Assembly: GCF_000633455.1 (NCBI RefSeq)
Contig: NZ_AYMG01000006.1
Location: forward strand, 124,001 to 188,000
Direction: 5' to 3'
Origin: Pedobacter jeongneungensis
Lineage (GTDB): Bacteria > Bacteroidota > Bacteroidia > Sphingobacteriales > Sphingobacteriaceae
Length of the DNA: 64,000 bases
This document shows positions 1-8,926 of the stretch, piece by piece. The first letter of the stretch is position 1. Each line of letters opens with the position of its first letter. A program made the position numbers and the translations under genes. The notes beneath the pieces were generated by a model, which was not told the origin of the DNA, did not search any database, and saw only the letters and a list, made by a program, of their open reading frames with translations.

Positions 1-95
1 ATATAAGCAAATAATCTTTGCCGCAGATGCACACAGATTCTCTCGAATGGTGCCTCACCGACCGAAATTAATTTCAAACACAAATAGTTTATTGT

Positions 96-119
96 CTGTC
101 AGATGGTAACATCTGACAG
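96..119. repeat. Palindromic repeat, copy 1
   Basis: Ten-base arms CTGTCAGATG and CATCTGACAG are separated by GTAA. A near-identical palindrome recurs at 500-523, so the two copies flank the small gene at 200-400. The family is not recognised; a dispersed REP-like element or a protein-binding site are both possible. Confidence 0.6.
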
Positions 120-199
120 CACACTCTGTAACAACAGCAATTAAAAATTGTCTAAAACTTTTAACGGTCTCAAAATGTTTAACTAAAAAAGAAAAGAAC

Positions 200-400
200 A
201 TGGGAATTTTAAAAACAGCAATTATTGGCGCTGCAGTATATGCAGGCGTAAAATATATTACAAAAAAAGATCCGATTACCGGGCAATCGATCGTTGACGA
301 CTTATTCGATCGTGCACCACAATGGGCAGATAAAGCGAAAGGTTATGCAGAAGAACTGAAAACCAGGGCTGGCAATGCCGCTGAAGATTTAGCTAGATGA
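200..400 (+). CDS. Small hypothetical protein with one hydrophobic N-terminal segment
   Basis: This 66-aa protein starts at an ATG behind an A-rich leader (AAAAAAGAAAAGAAC), typical of Bacteroidota translation starts. Residues 5-20 are hydrophobic (TAIIGAAVYAGVKYI) and could form one short membrane segment; the rest is charged and probably helical, ending in a run of Ala, Glu and Arg. The shape resembles small YtxH-like or stress-induced membrane-associated proteins, but no family is firmly recognised. It stands alone, with a strong terminator 60 bases after its stop and a palindromic repeat on each side. No function is assigned. Confidence 0.7.
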   Translation: MGILKTAIIGAAVYAGVKYITKKDPITGQSIVDDLFDRAPQWADKAKGYAEELKTRAGNAAEDLAR

Positions 401-458
401 CTGCCTTGCAGAAATAAAGAGCCTGAAGAGGCTAAATACCTATTTCTCTGATAAAACA

Positions 459-492
459 AAAAACGTCCCGATGTAAAATCGGGACGTTTTTT
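459..492 (+). terminator. Rho-independent terminator after the 66-aa gene
   Basis: Arms AACGTCCCGAT and ATCGGGACGTT close on a five-base loop (GTAAA) and are followed by a T run. The A run on the other side means it could also stop transcription arriving on the minus strand from the SusD gene at 614. Confidence 0.85.
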
Positions 493-499
493 GTTTAAA

Positions 500-523
500 A
501 TGTCAGATGATAACATCTGACAT
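500..523. repeat. Palindromic repeat, copy 2
   Basis: Arms ATGTCAGATG and CATCTGACAT are separated by ATAA. It matches the palindrome at 96-119 apart from the outermost base and one loop base. A shorter palindrome of a different type (TTCCCGC-GCAG-GCGGGAA) follows at 544-561 and has relatives at 7107-7126 and 32373-32392. Confidence 0.6.
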
Positions 524-613
524 CAGATTGAGAGTGATCGTCTTTCCCGCGCAGGCGGGAATCTTAAAGCGTGTTGCATTTAAGGTCAGTTCCTCTTATT
601 TTACAAATTAAAA

Positions 614-2047
614 CTAAAAAGCATCAAACCAAAGTTTGGTGGTTAATAAATCGGCACCCTGACTACTTACTGCATTTCTATAATTCTGTCCGTTTAACGA
701 TTGCTCGGTACCAGGATAAATAAAACGTACCGGTATTTTACCATTGAGTACGGTATTTACAGAAGCGGTTAACTGTGGATAATCTAACCTGCGTTGTTCT
801 GCCCAGGCTTCCAAGCCCTGACCGAATAAGGCAATCCATTTTTGCTCACCAATCGATTTTTTATAATTGGCAGCATTATACTGTACCGCAGCCTGATTAA
901 TATAATCATCTACAGTAGTGCCAGATATACCATATTGGTTAAACGAAGCCGTGATGGCTTGTTTATATAAATTTTCAGCATTTTCTGTAGTAAAACCTCT
1001 TGCGGCTGCTTCTGCCCTATCAAAAAGCAATTCGGCATAACTAAAAATTACAGCTGGTGCCTTGGCATCTAAAAAGTAAGCACCTGGTTTTGAAGAATTT
1101 GCCAGTCCTATTGCACTGGCCTCAGAGTTGGTAGAGCCATTCGGGATCCCCACATAAACCTGCGGCGTAACATTTTCCGTTTTACTGGCATAAACAGGTA
1201 ACCTTGGATCGTTTAGCGAAAACAGTTTATCTACAATGGTTTTGCTGATCCGATAATCATTTCTGGTTTCAAATGAAGCCGCTACCGGATTTTGCTGTGG
1301 CGAAACATCATATTTGAGTATTGCACTTTCTGAATTACTGCTGATATAAGCACCTCCTTCTGCCTGTACCTCATCAATCACCTGTTTGGCTTTGGCCGGA
1401 TCTTTATCTGCAATGCGTAAAGCGATACGAAGGCGTAAAGCATTGGCAAACTTTTTCCATGAGGCAATATTATTGCCGTAAATCACATCACCGGCAATAA
1501 CCTTTCCTGCAGGATCCAGGGCTGCTTGTGCTGATTTTAAATCATTCAGAATACCATAATAAACATCCTTTTGTTTGTCGTAAACCGGGGTAACAAACTG
1601 TTTGATTTTCCCTGCCTGCGAATAAGGAATGTCCCCATAAGCATCGGTAAGCAATAAAAATGTCCATGATCTTAGCACCAGCGCTACGCCTTTATAGTTC
1701 GAATTGCCCTGTGCATCGCCCAGTTCGATAATTTTATTAAAACCGGCAATGCTCTGGGCATAACCTGTTGACCATAATGCGGTAAAACTGCTGTTCGAAT
1801 AAATAAAGCGGTCTTCTTCTGTATATTGCACTTTGGCCCATTGCTGTGCAAAAAGCAGGCTCGAGTTCATGTTATTGGTTACACCCCAGTAGGTATCAGC
1901 AGTAATTTTTGTGGTTCCGGTAAGCAAATAATCGGGTTGTGGAATTTCCGGTGCATTTGGATTGATGTTCACCTCATCCAGTTCTTTTTTGCATGATGAA
2001 AATGCAATTGCCAAAATGGCCAGTATATATAGTTTCTTATTTTTCAT
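614..2047 (-). CDS. SusD/RagB-family outer-membrane lipoprotein
   Basis: This 477-aa protein begins with a lipoprotein signal (lipobox around AFSSC, Cys19), so it should be anchored in the outer membrane. The conserved N-terminal region with NINPNAPEIPQPDYLL and the C-terminal EQKWIALFGQGLEAWAEQRRL block are hallmarks of the SusD-like_2 branch. SusD proteins cap the SusC channel and bind the nutrient before TonB-driven uptake. It lies 11 bases downstream of its SusC partner at 2059-5223 and shares its SAM-riboswitch leader. The ligand cannot be read from the sequence; riboswitch control suggests a compound linked to methionine or sulfur supply rather than a glycan. Confidence 0.95.
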   Translation of the reverse strand: MKNKKLYILAILAIAFSSCKKELDEVNINPNAPEIPQPDYLLTGTTKITADTYWGVTNNMNSSLLFAQQWAKVQYTEEDRFIYSNSSFTALWSTGYAQSIAGFNKIIELGDAQGNSNYKGVALVLRSWTFLLLTDAYGDIPYSQAGKIKQFVTPVYDKQKDVYYGILNDLKSAQAALDPAGKVIAGDVIYGNNIASWKKFANALRLRIALRIADKDPAKAKQVIDEVQAEGGAYISSNSESAILKYDVSPQQNPVAASFETRNDYRISKTIVDKLFSLNDPRLPVYASKTENVTPQVYVGIPNGSTNSEASAIGLANSSKPGAYFLDAKAPAVIFSYAELLFDRAEAAARGFTTENAENLYKQAITASFNQYGISGTTVDDYINQAAVQYNAANYKKSIGEQKWIALFGQGLEAWAEQRRLDYPQLTASVNTVLNGKIPVRFIYPGTEQSLNGQNYRNAVSSQGADLLTTKLWFDAF

Positions 2048-2058
2048 GATGGGAATAT

Positions 2059-5000
2059 TTAAAATTTAACATTCAGATTGATACCATAACTGCGTGTGCT
2101 TGGGTTAGATAAACTTTCTAAACCCTGACCGTTACCGGTGTTAAAGGCTACTTCAGGATCGATATCTACCGTATTGCGGTGAATAATCCACAGGTTACGG
2201 CCAACAAGCGATACCGAAACGCCTTGTAAACTTAACGGACGGAGCCATTTTGCAGGTAAATTATAGCTTAATTTTACCTCACGGAGTTTAACATAAGACG
2301 CATCGAAAATATTTGCTTCGTCTATATTTCTGAAGGTTTTGTAATACTGTTGGGCAGGCAATATCTTTTCATTGCGTTTGCCATCGGCGGTTACGCCATC
2401 AAAAATAATCCCGTCATCATACACCGTAACGCCTGCAGGTGCAGATCCATTTACCCTGACTGTTCCGTTAGCTTTATCATTGCCCGGATAGTAATAAGAA
2501 ATACCGCCATATTCTGCTGCCCTTCCCGGAAGTGTAGAAGCTAAAACACCAGTATAAGTTCCTGTAGCATAAGTTCCGTTATAAATAGAGCCTCCAATGC
2601 TGGCATCAACCAATACGCCTAAGCTGATTCCTTTATAGGTGAAGGTGTTGTAAACACCACCGATCCAATCTGGCGTATATTTTCCCAATACCTGTTTAGT
2701 TGGGTTTGTAGCAGGTGCACCTGTGGCATTAACGATGATGTTTCCGTTACCATCCCTTAAAAATGCTGTTCCGAACAATGATCCATAAGGCTGACCAACC
2801 GTTGCAATTACCTGCGCCGAATTTGATGCCACCACATAATTGGTTAATAACTTTTCGGCGTCCAACTCAATTACCCTACTCCTGTTTGCTGCGAAATTAA
2901 AATCAACATCCCAGGTAAAAGCTTTTTTGATTGGCGTAATGCCCAATTGTGCCTCTATCCCTTTGTTGTTGATTTTGCCGGCATTAAGCAATTTCGAGCT
3001 GAAACCTGTACTCTGACTTACATCAGCAGCTAAAATCTGGTTGTAACTATTCGTATTATATGCACTTAAATCGAAACGTAATCTTTTATTAAAGAAAACC
3101 GCTTCAAGCCCAAGTTCTGTTGAAGTGGTCGTTTCAGGCTTTAAGTTAGGATTTAGGTCGATAGAACCTGTTGTAAGCTGAGGATTACCATAAAATGGCG
3201 CACTAAATACATAAGTATTGATTAAACGGTAAGGATCTGCATCTTTACCCACTTTAGACCACCCACCACGTATTTTTAAATAGTTAAGGGCTTCACTTTT
3301 AATATCGAATGCTTCGGTTGCCACAAAACTTCCGTTAAATGAGGGGTAAAAATATGACCTGTTCTGTGCAGGCAAAGTAGACGACCAATCGTTACGTGCG
3401 GTGATATTGGCAAAAAGATAATTTCTGAAGCCGATCTGACCTGATGCATAAACACTATATGATTTTAAACGCGATAAATTATTGGATGAAACCAAGGGAT
3501 CACGTGAGTTTTTAAGGTTGTAAAGTCCTGCGATGGCCAGTTTTGGTGCACTCTGGTCATTTTGCTCGATGTATTGCCTGCGGATATTACCACCACCCAA
3601 TAATTCTAAGCTAAAATCTTCATTTAACTGTTTGTTAAAGTTTAAGGTTGCATCGGTATTATTTTCGCTTACCGTAAAGGCACTTTCAGTGTAAGATCCA
3701 AAAGGTGTTCCATTGGTGCCATAAGCGATTCTAACTTTACGCCTGTCGTTGTAATAATCCGTACCTGATCTGAAATTGAAATCAAGGCCATCAATAATTT
3801 TATAATTAAGGGCTAAACTTCCTATAATCCTGCTACGGTTTTGCGAAACCGTATTTTCGTAAGCTACCCAATACGGATTGCTATAATAGCTGTTGTTCCA
3901 GTTAAACGTTTTTCCATTTTCATCCAAATAATTTTTTAACTGGTTAATATCAACCTGACGACCAAACCAGGTAAACTGTAACATGGTACTGGTTGAGCGT
4001 GAACCACCTGTACCAGGTAAATTATCTGAATTAAGTTTACTATAATTCGCGTTAGCGGTTAAAGTTAATTTTGGTGTTATTTTTAATGAGGTATTTAATA
4101 CAAACGAATTTTTCCCCTGTCCAGAGTTCGGCACAATACCAACTTGTTTAAGATTATTGTAAGAGATCCGGTAATCATATTTTTCGCCTGCATCTGCAAC
4201 TGATACCCCATTGTTTAATGAATAGCCTGTTTGGAAGAAATCGCGTACGTTATCCGGATGCGCTATAAATGGAACAGGCACCCCTTTGGAATAAAACTGC
4301 GGGATTAACCTTCCATCCAGTTTCGGTCCCCAGCTTTCATCTACCCCATCATTTAACCCTTTACCTGCACCGTCTACATAACTAAACTTGCCTTCCGATC
4401 CCTGACCAAAAGCATTTTGATACACTGGCAGGGTTAACAGGGTTTCTAAAACCGCGTTTGAATTGATGGCAATACCCAATCCTTTTTTCGATTTTCCTGT
4501 TTTGGTTTTAATCAGGATAACCCCTGCCGCAGCCCGTGAGCCATATAGTGCAGCCGCATTTGGTCCTTTCAATACACTGATTGATTCGATGTCTTCTGGA
4601 TTGATATCTGAAATGGTATTGGCATAATCCCTAGCACCAGCCGAATTTAACTGTGAGTTATCAACCGGAATTCCATCTACCACAAATAAAGGCTGGTTGT
4701 TTCCTGCTATTGAAGTTTCCCCCCTGATCACCACACGCGATGAACCCATGCTCCCCTGACTATTGGTTACCCTTACACCGGCAATTTTTCCGGCAAGTGC
4801 ATTTACCAGGTTAGATTCTTTAGCTTCGGCTAAATCCTGTCCTTTTAACTCCTGAACGGCATAACCCAGCGATTTCTTCTGTCTCGAAATACCCAAAGCT
4901 GTAACCACAACTTCATCAAGCGCATTATCGCTGGACTGCAGGATGACCGAAATCGGTCCGTTTTTGCTAATCTGTATTTCCTGGGTTTTAAAGCCGATAT

Positions 5001-5223
5001 AAGAAAACACCAATGTGCCCTTTTCAGGTGCATTAATGCTAAAGGCACCTTTACCATCGGTAATAGTGGTTTGTTTGGTTTCTTTTATAAAAATGGAAAC
5101 ACCGGGCAGTGTTTCGCCATCTGCCGACTTCACCGTTCCGGTTATGGTAGCATTTTGAGCGAATAACTGCTGCGTAATAAAGAGCAGCAATATAAACGCT
5201 ATCGGTTTAATTTTTTTGAACAT
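2059..5223 (-). CDS. SusC/RagA-family TonB-linked outer-membrane transporter
   Basis: This 1054-aa protein has a signal peptide ending FITQQLFAQ, then a carboxypeptidase-regulatory-like domain (about residues 25-100, with GETLPGVSIFIK), the SusC signature region around LDEVVVTALGI, a plug domain (about 110-235, with PLFVVDGIPVDN and GPNAAALYGSRAAAGVI), and a long beta barrel ending in an aromatic residue (NLNVKF). It imports a nutrient across the outer membrane with TonB/ExbBD energy and pairs with the SusD lipoprotein downstream. Its roughly 440-base leader holds a SAM-I riboswitch and an intrinsic terminator, so expression should fall when S-adenosylmethionine is plentiful. No glycan-active enzyme lies nearby, which fits a non-glycan substrate. 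Confidence 0.95.
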   Translation of the reverse strand: MFKKIKPIAFILLLFITQQLFAQNATITGTVKSADGETLPGVSIFIKETKQTTITDGKGAFSINAPEKGTLVFSYIGFKTQEIQISKNGPISVILQSSDNALDEVVVTALGISRQKKSLGYAVQELKGQDLAEAKESNLVNALAGKIAGVRVTNSQGSMGSSRVVIRGETSIAGNNQPLFVVDGIPVDNSQLNSAGARDYANTISDINPEDIESISVLKGPNAAALYGSRAAAGVILIKTKTGKSKKGLGIAINSNAVLETLLTLPVYQNAFGQGSEGKFSYVDGAGKGLNDGVDESWGPKLDGRLIPQFYSKGVPVPFIAHPDNVRDFFQTGYSLNNGVSVADAGEKYDYRISYNNLKQVGIVPNSGQGKNSFVLNTSLKITPKLTLTANANYSKLNSDNLPGTGGSRSTSTMLQFTWFGRQVDINQLKNYLDENGKTFNWNNSYYSNPYWVAYENTVSQNRSRIIGSLALNYKIIDGLDFNFRSGTDYYNDRRKVRIAYGTNGTPFGSYTESAFTVSENNTDATLNFNKQLNEDFSLELLGGGNIRRQYIEQNDQSAPKLAIAGLYNLKNSRDPLVSSNNLSRLKSYSVYASGQIGFRNYLFANITARNDWSSTLPAQNRSYFYPSFNGSFVATEAFDIKSEALNYLKIRGGWSKVGKDADPYRLINTYVFSAPFYGNPQLTTGSIDLNPNLKPETTTSTELGLEAVFFNKRLRFDLSAYNTNSYNQILAADVSQSTGFSSKLLNAGKINNKGIEAQLGITPIKKAFTWDVDFNFAANRSRVIELDAEKLLTNYVVASNSAQVIATVGQPYGSLFGTAFLRDGNGNIIVNATGAPATNPTKQVLGKYTPDWIGGVYNTFTYKGISLGVLVDASIGGSIYNGTYATGTYTGVLASTLPGRAAEYGGISYYYPGNDKANGTVRVNGSAPAGVTVYDDGIIFDGVTADGKRNEKILPAQQYYKTFRNIDEANIFDASYVKLREVKLSYNLPAKWLRPLSLQGVSVSLVGRNLWIIHRNTVDIDPEVAFNTGNGQGLESLSNPSTRSYGINLNVKF

Positions 5224-5477
5224 GTGTGTGTAATTAATGATTAGATGAAGGATAAAAATTTTGGCAAAACAATTCCTGCACGATAAAAAACCGCGTTTTA
5301 TTAAAGCATAAAAAGGAATGGTTAGATTAAAAAGCCTGTTAAAATAATATTACTTTAACAGGGCATGCGCATTCGGAAGCATGCGTTAAGGTTTGCAGCA
5401 ATAGATTTTAGCTCGTCTGTTTTTTTCATTTCAATGATTTTCTATAAACGTTTTTAATTTCAAGATTGCATCCGGGC

Positions 5478-5511
5478 AAAAAAAAAGCACCCCTTAAATC
5501 AGAAGTGCTCC
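5478..5511 (-). terminator. Riboswitch expression-platform terminator
   Basis: Read on the minus strand, AGCACTTCT and AAGGGGTGCT form a G-U-containing stem followed by nine T residues. It comes immediately after the SAM-I aptamer and about 255 bases before the SusC start, the expected position for SAM-induced transcription termination. Confidence 0.8.
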
Positions 5512-5520
5512 ATATATTTT

Positions 5521-5650
5521 TTATAAGGATAAACGCAACCTACTGACTTAACTACCCCAGATTCATCTGGGATGGAATTAGCACCATTTCTATTTAATAG
5601 ATGGTTGCTAAGGCTTCACAGGGCCATTCCCTCCGCCTTTCTTGATAAGT
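5521..5650 (-). promoter_or_regulatory. SAM-I (S-box) riboswitch aptamer
   Basis: On the minus strand the sequence shows the S-box core in order: CTTATCAAGAAAGGCGGAGG, the GGCCCTGTGAAGCC segment, the TTAGCAACC block, the P3 pair CCAT/ATGG, the conserved GTGCTAATTCC, and a P4 hairpin CCCAGATGAATCTGGG. P1 can close between TTAT(C)AAG and CTTATAA at 5521-5528, with a bulged C. S-box RNAs bind S-adenosylmethionine and usually switch genes off when it is abundant. The aptamer points at SusC (2059-5223) and away from the plus-strand gene at 5788, so it regulates the SusC/SusD pair. Confidence 0.92.
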
Positions 5651-5668
5651 ATTTTAAAATAACTGGTG

Positions 5669-5676
5669 CAAAGGTA
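5669..5676 (-). promoter_or_regulatory. Candidate -7 box for the riboswitch/SusCD transcript
   Basis: The minus strand reads TACCTTTG, an exact match to the Bacteroidota TAnnTTTG consensus, 19 bases upstream of the aptamer. This would start the RNA just before P1. No clear TTTG -33 box is seen at the usual spacing. Confidence 0.5.
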
Positions 5677-5748
5677 TAACTTATTCCATTTATCCTATAG
5701 TTTTTATAGATTTTTATTCAAATATTTTTTCTTTGACTATTTCCTCCG

Positions 5749-5773
5749 TATATTTGTCGACTAATTTAGTCGA
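5749..5773 (+). promoter_or_regulatory. Candidate promoter with palindrome at the transcription start
   Basis: TATATTTG (5749-5756) matches the -7 consensus, and the palindrome TCGACTAATTTAGTCGA (5757-5773) follows directly, 15 bases before the ATG of the TlpA-like gene. The palindrome could be a repressor operator or a 5' RNA hairpin. A similar arrangement occurs at 11324-11346. Confidence 0.45.
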
Positions 5774-5787
5774 TTAATACTGTCCCG

Positions 5788-7062
5788 ATGAACATAAAAT
5801 CCCTGTTAACTGCCGTACTGGCCATATCAACCTCCTTAACTTTTGCACAGGATCAGGCTGTTTTAGCCAATAATCAACAGGCAAAAGCTAAAGAGAAAAA
5901 ACCTAAAGCATTTGTTGCGTTGGGTACCTGGCGCGGGGTTGCCAAAGTAAAAGAAGGTTTGGATATTCCGTTCAATTTCGAAATCAACGAAAAAAGCGGA
6001 CAACAGAAATTATATTTCCGCAATGCGGAAGAAAGATTTGAAGGTGGTTTAGTAAAACAGACGGCTGATTCTTTATTTGTAAAACTTGATCAGTTTGATA
6101 ATGAACTGGCTTTTGCCCTGGTAGATGGCGACCATTTATCTGGTAGCTTAAGAAAACAGGATAAAGCAGGTAAACCTTTAACCATTGTGGCTGAGCGCAA
6201 AAACTACCGTTTTGAAACCCTTAATAAGCCTGCTACGGCAGATTATTCTGGCAGTTATGATGTCGTTTTTAAATCGCCTAATGGTAAAGACGAAAAAACA
6301 GTGGGTTTATTTAAACAGACCGGAAATAAACTTACCGGAACATTTTTACGTATAACCGGCGATTCGCGGTACCTGGAAGGTGTTGTAGAAGGCAACGAAT
6401 TCCAGCTTTCGAGTTTTATTGGCTCCTCTCCTGCTTACTATAAAGGTACTTTCCAACCAGACGGAACTTTATCAGGTGAAATTTTGGGCGCAAGGGGAAG
6501 TCAGGCTTTTACCGGAACCAAAAATAAAGACGCGGTGCTTCCCGATCCTTACAAACTTACCTATCTTAAATCGGGATATAAAACACTCGATTTCAGTTTT
6601 CCGGATGTAAACGGTAAAAAGATTTCGTTGAAAGATGAAAAGTACAAAAATAAGGTTGTGATTTTAACCATTACCGGAAGCTGGTGCCCTAATTGTGTTG
6701 ATGAAGCCACTTTTATTGCCCCCTGGTATAAAGCAAACAAAAAACGCGGCGTAGAAATTATTGCGCTACACTACGAACGTTCTACAGAACCCGAATATGC
6801 GAAAAAAGTAATGACCCGTTTCCGCGAACGTTTTGGTATTGAATACGATCAGGTACTTGCGGGCACTGCCGATAAACAGGTTGTTTCTGAATCATTGCCT
6901 GCGCTTGATTCATTTTTATCTTTCCCAACCACCATCATCATCGATAAACAGGGCAACGTAGCGCAGATCCATACGGGGTTTAACGGTCCGGCAACAGGAA
7001 AGTTTTACGATGAATTTGTAAAGGAATTTAATACAGAGATTGATACGTTGTTGAAGAAATAG
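5788..7062 (+). CDS. TlpA/ResA-like thioredoxin-fold protein with N-terminal domain
   Basis: This 424-aa exported protein has a signal peptide ending in SLTFAQ. Residues about 40-250 form a beta-rich region with two tentatively repeated halves, of the kind that precedes TlpA-type domains in Bacteroidota. The C-terminal thioredoxin fold (about 265-424) has the redox pair in GSWCPNC (Cys300 and Cys303) and the cis-Pro segment SFPTTIIID. It should act in the periplasm as a thiol-disulfide reductase. It stands alone, with a palindrome at its probable transcription start. The client protein is unknown. Confidence 0.88.
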   Translation: MNIKSLLTAVLAISTSLTFAQDQAVLANNQQAKAKEKKPKAFVALGTWRGVAKVKEGLDIPFNFEINEKSGQQKLYFRNAEERFEGGLVKQTADSLFVKLDQFDNELAFALVDGDHLSGSLRKQDKAGKPLTIVAERKNYRFETLNKPATADYSGSYDVVFKSPNGKDEKTVGLFKQTGNKLTGTFLRITGDSRYLEGVVEGNEFQLSSFIGSSPAYYKGTFQPDGTLSGEILGARGSQAFTGTKNKDAVLPDPYKLTYLKSGYKTLDFSFPDVNGKKISLKDEKYKNKVVILTITGSWCPNCVDEATFIAPWYKANKKRGVEIIALHYERSTEPEYAKKVMTRFRERFGIEYDQVLAGTADKQVVSESLPALDSFLSFPTTIIIDKQGNVAQIHTGFNGPATGKFYDEFVKEFNTEIDTLLKK

Positions 7063-7440
7063 TAATTGGAAGGCGTTAAAGATACCTGAAAGCTTATTGC
7101 ATTAAGATTCCCGCCAGTGCGGGAATGACGACTACCCTAGATAGATCTCTGAGAAGGCCTCAAATTATCGTCATTTCGAGCGGACCCGATAGCTATCGGG
7201 TGCAACGCCGCCGAGAAATCTGCCTGGATAGCTTTCTACTTTTGCATTTATACCTATAGATAATGCAGATTTAAAAGGATTTTAAATCTTGCGATCAACA
7301 TGTTCGTTTCCGGACTAAAACCGTTCATTTATGAACAGGCTCCTAAATCATACTTGTTAAAAAACCTATTATAGCACGCTTGGAGGGCTATATAAGGCAT
7401 TGGCATAATCTTCGCCATTAGTGATAGCAAATCAAGAATA
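7063..7440. other. Intergenic region with two small palindromes
   Basis: No gene is seen. The region holds ATTCCCGC-CAGT-GCGGGAAT (7107-7126) and the palindrome CCCGATAGCTATCGGG (7185-7200), both of which recur in other intergenic regions of this window (544-561, 32373-32392 and the 43-44 kb repeats). They look like dispersed non-coding repeats of the genome. Confidence 0.6.
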
Positions 7441-8715
7441 ATGAAGAAGATACTGTTATTTGTATTTATGGTTAGCTCCATACTATTTCAAAACGTTTAT
7501 GCCTGTACTGTAATCTCATATGCGCTAAAGGGTGAGGTATATGCAGCAGCCAATGAGGATGATTACATGGGCTTTGCACGGGTATGGTTTAATCCAAAAA
7601 CCCCTGACCGGTATGGTTCGGTATGTTTCGGGCTTCCTGACCTGCAAGCACAGGCAGCAATGAATGAATATGGATTGTTTTACGATTTTACCGCACAGAA
7701 CATCGATCCTGCCCAATTCCATCCTAAAAATATCTATCAGGGGGATCTTTTCTTCGAAATATTGGGAAAATGCAAAACAGTGCCAGAAGCAATGGTTTTT
7801 CTGGAGAAATATGATTATGCTGTAAGTGCTCAGGTATTAATTGCTGACGCCCTCGGAAATTCGGTGATCATCAATGTGGGAACAAAATTAACCAAATCAG
7901 GTTCTTACCAGATCAACACCAATTTTGACATCAGCAAACTCAAAACCAAAAACTATGTGTGCAGAAGATATGACATTTCGGATGAAGCATTAAAAAAAGC
8001 CGATGCCCTAAATGTTCCTTTTTTCAGGGATATTTTGAGCCGCACCCGTCAGGAAGGAAAATTATCTACCATCTATTCCAATATCTACGATCTTAAACGT
8101 AAAATAATTACGGTATATAACTTTCACGATTTTGAACATCCCTGGATAATCGATTTAAAGAAAGAACTAACTAAAGGCTACAAACTGGAGAAATTAAGTG
8201 ACCGGTTTCCTACAAGTTTTGCATACGAACAGTTTTTAATGAGCGATAAGGCCATGTACCGCAAGGAAATGATTTTAGATGAGATTACAATCAAAGGATT
8301 ACAGCCTACCCTGAACCATTATTTCGATTTAGGTAAAAAAAGCACATCAACAAAAGATAGCACCATTAACAGTGTATTACTGGAAGTAGGTATCCAACTG
8401 ATTAAGGAAAGTTATAACCAGCATGCCAATGGCGGGCTTTGGCAATATTGGTTTGCTTTACCCGGTGGGTTTAAGATAGAGCACATCAATGATAAACGAA
8501 TAAGTGCGGCAGGAGAAATTTTAAATTATTTAGCAGCTGATAAAGGAATAGATACGAAGTTGAAGAACTTTATCTTTGAATTAAGCGCTTATGTCAACTT
8601 GATTCAGGGTGATCAAAAAAAGGCAAAAGAATATTATAACATAGCCTCTGGCAATAGTGCCAATACCTGGCCAATATCTTTTAACCGTTCAAAAAAAATG
8701 CTGGCGATTTTATAA
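7441..8715 (+). CDS. Linear amide C-N hydrolase (choloylglycine hydrolase-like Ntn hydrolase)
   Basis: This 424-aa protein has a signal peptide ending VYA followed at once by Cys22, which would become the N-terminal nucleophile after cleavage. The pattern CTVISY with NEDD about 18 residues later matches linear amide hydrolases of the penicillin V acylase / bile salt hydrolase superfamily, as does AQAAMNEYGLFYDFTA. The last third (about 300-424) is helical and outside the usual catalytic core. It would cleave an amide bond in the periplasm or at the surface; the substrate is unknown. VYAC is a poor lipobox, so a lipoprotein is less likely. A hairpin at 8811-8837 may end the transcript. Confidence 0.8.
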   Translation: MKKILLFVFMVSSILFQNVYACTVISYALKGEVYAAANEDDYMGFARVWFNPKTPDRYGSVCFGLPDLQAQAAMNEYGLFYDFTAQNIDPAQFHPKNIYQGDLFFEILGKCKTVPEAMVFLEKYDYAVSAQVLIADALGNSVIINVGTKLTKSGSYQINTNFDISKLKTKNYVCRRYDISDEALKKADALNVPFFRDILSRTRQEGKLSTIYSNIYDLKRKIITVYNFHDFEHPWIIDLKKELTKGYKLEKLSDRFPTSFAYEQFLMSDKAMYRKEMILDEITIKGLQPTLNHYFDLGKKSTSTKDSTINSVLLEVGIQLIKESYNQHANGGLWQYWFALPGGFKIEHINDKRISAAGEILNYLAADKGIDTKLKNFIFELSAYVNLIQGDQKKAKEYYNIASGNSANTWPISFNRSKKMLAIL

Positions 8716-8810
8716 GATGAACAATTAATTAGCAAGAAAAAATGAACAGGAAAGAACGCCTATCAATATAGAAAACTTTCTACATTAGCCATCGAGAGCG
8801 TTAATAGATT

Positions 8811-8840
8811 CGGAGTCTGAACAGTTGTTCAGCTCCGTTT
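8811..8840 (+). terminator. Probable terminator downstream of the Ntn hydrolase
   Basis: CGGAG(T)CTGAAC pairs with GTTCAGCTCCG across an AGTT loop, with one bulged base, and is followed by TTT. It lies about 95 bases after the stop codon. Confidence 0.45.
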
Positions 8841-8926
8841 CCATAGGTTTGTTACTCCGATAAATTAATTGGCGCTAAAGATCTCTCCACTCCGGTTGAG
8901 GTGACGATGCGGTATAAGAATTTACA

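Noticed and set aside
5521..5787. SAM riboswitch regulating the plus-strand TlpA-like gene
   Set aside because: The aptamer and its terminator read on the minus strand, toward SusC; only the reverse complement shows the conserved S-box core.
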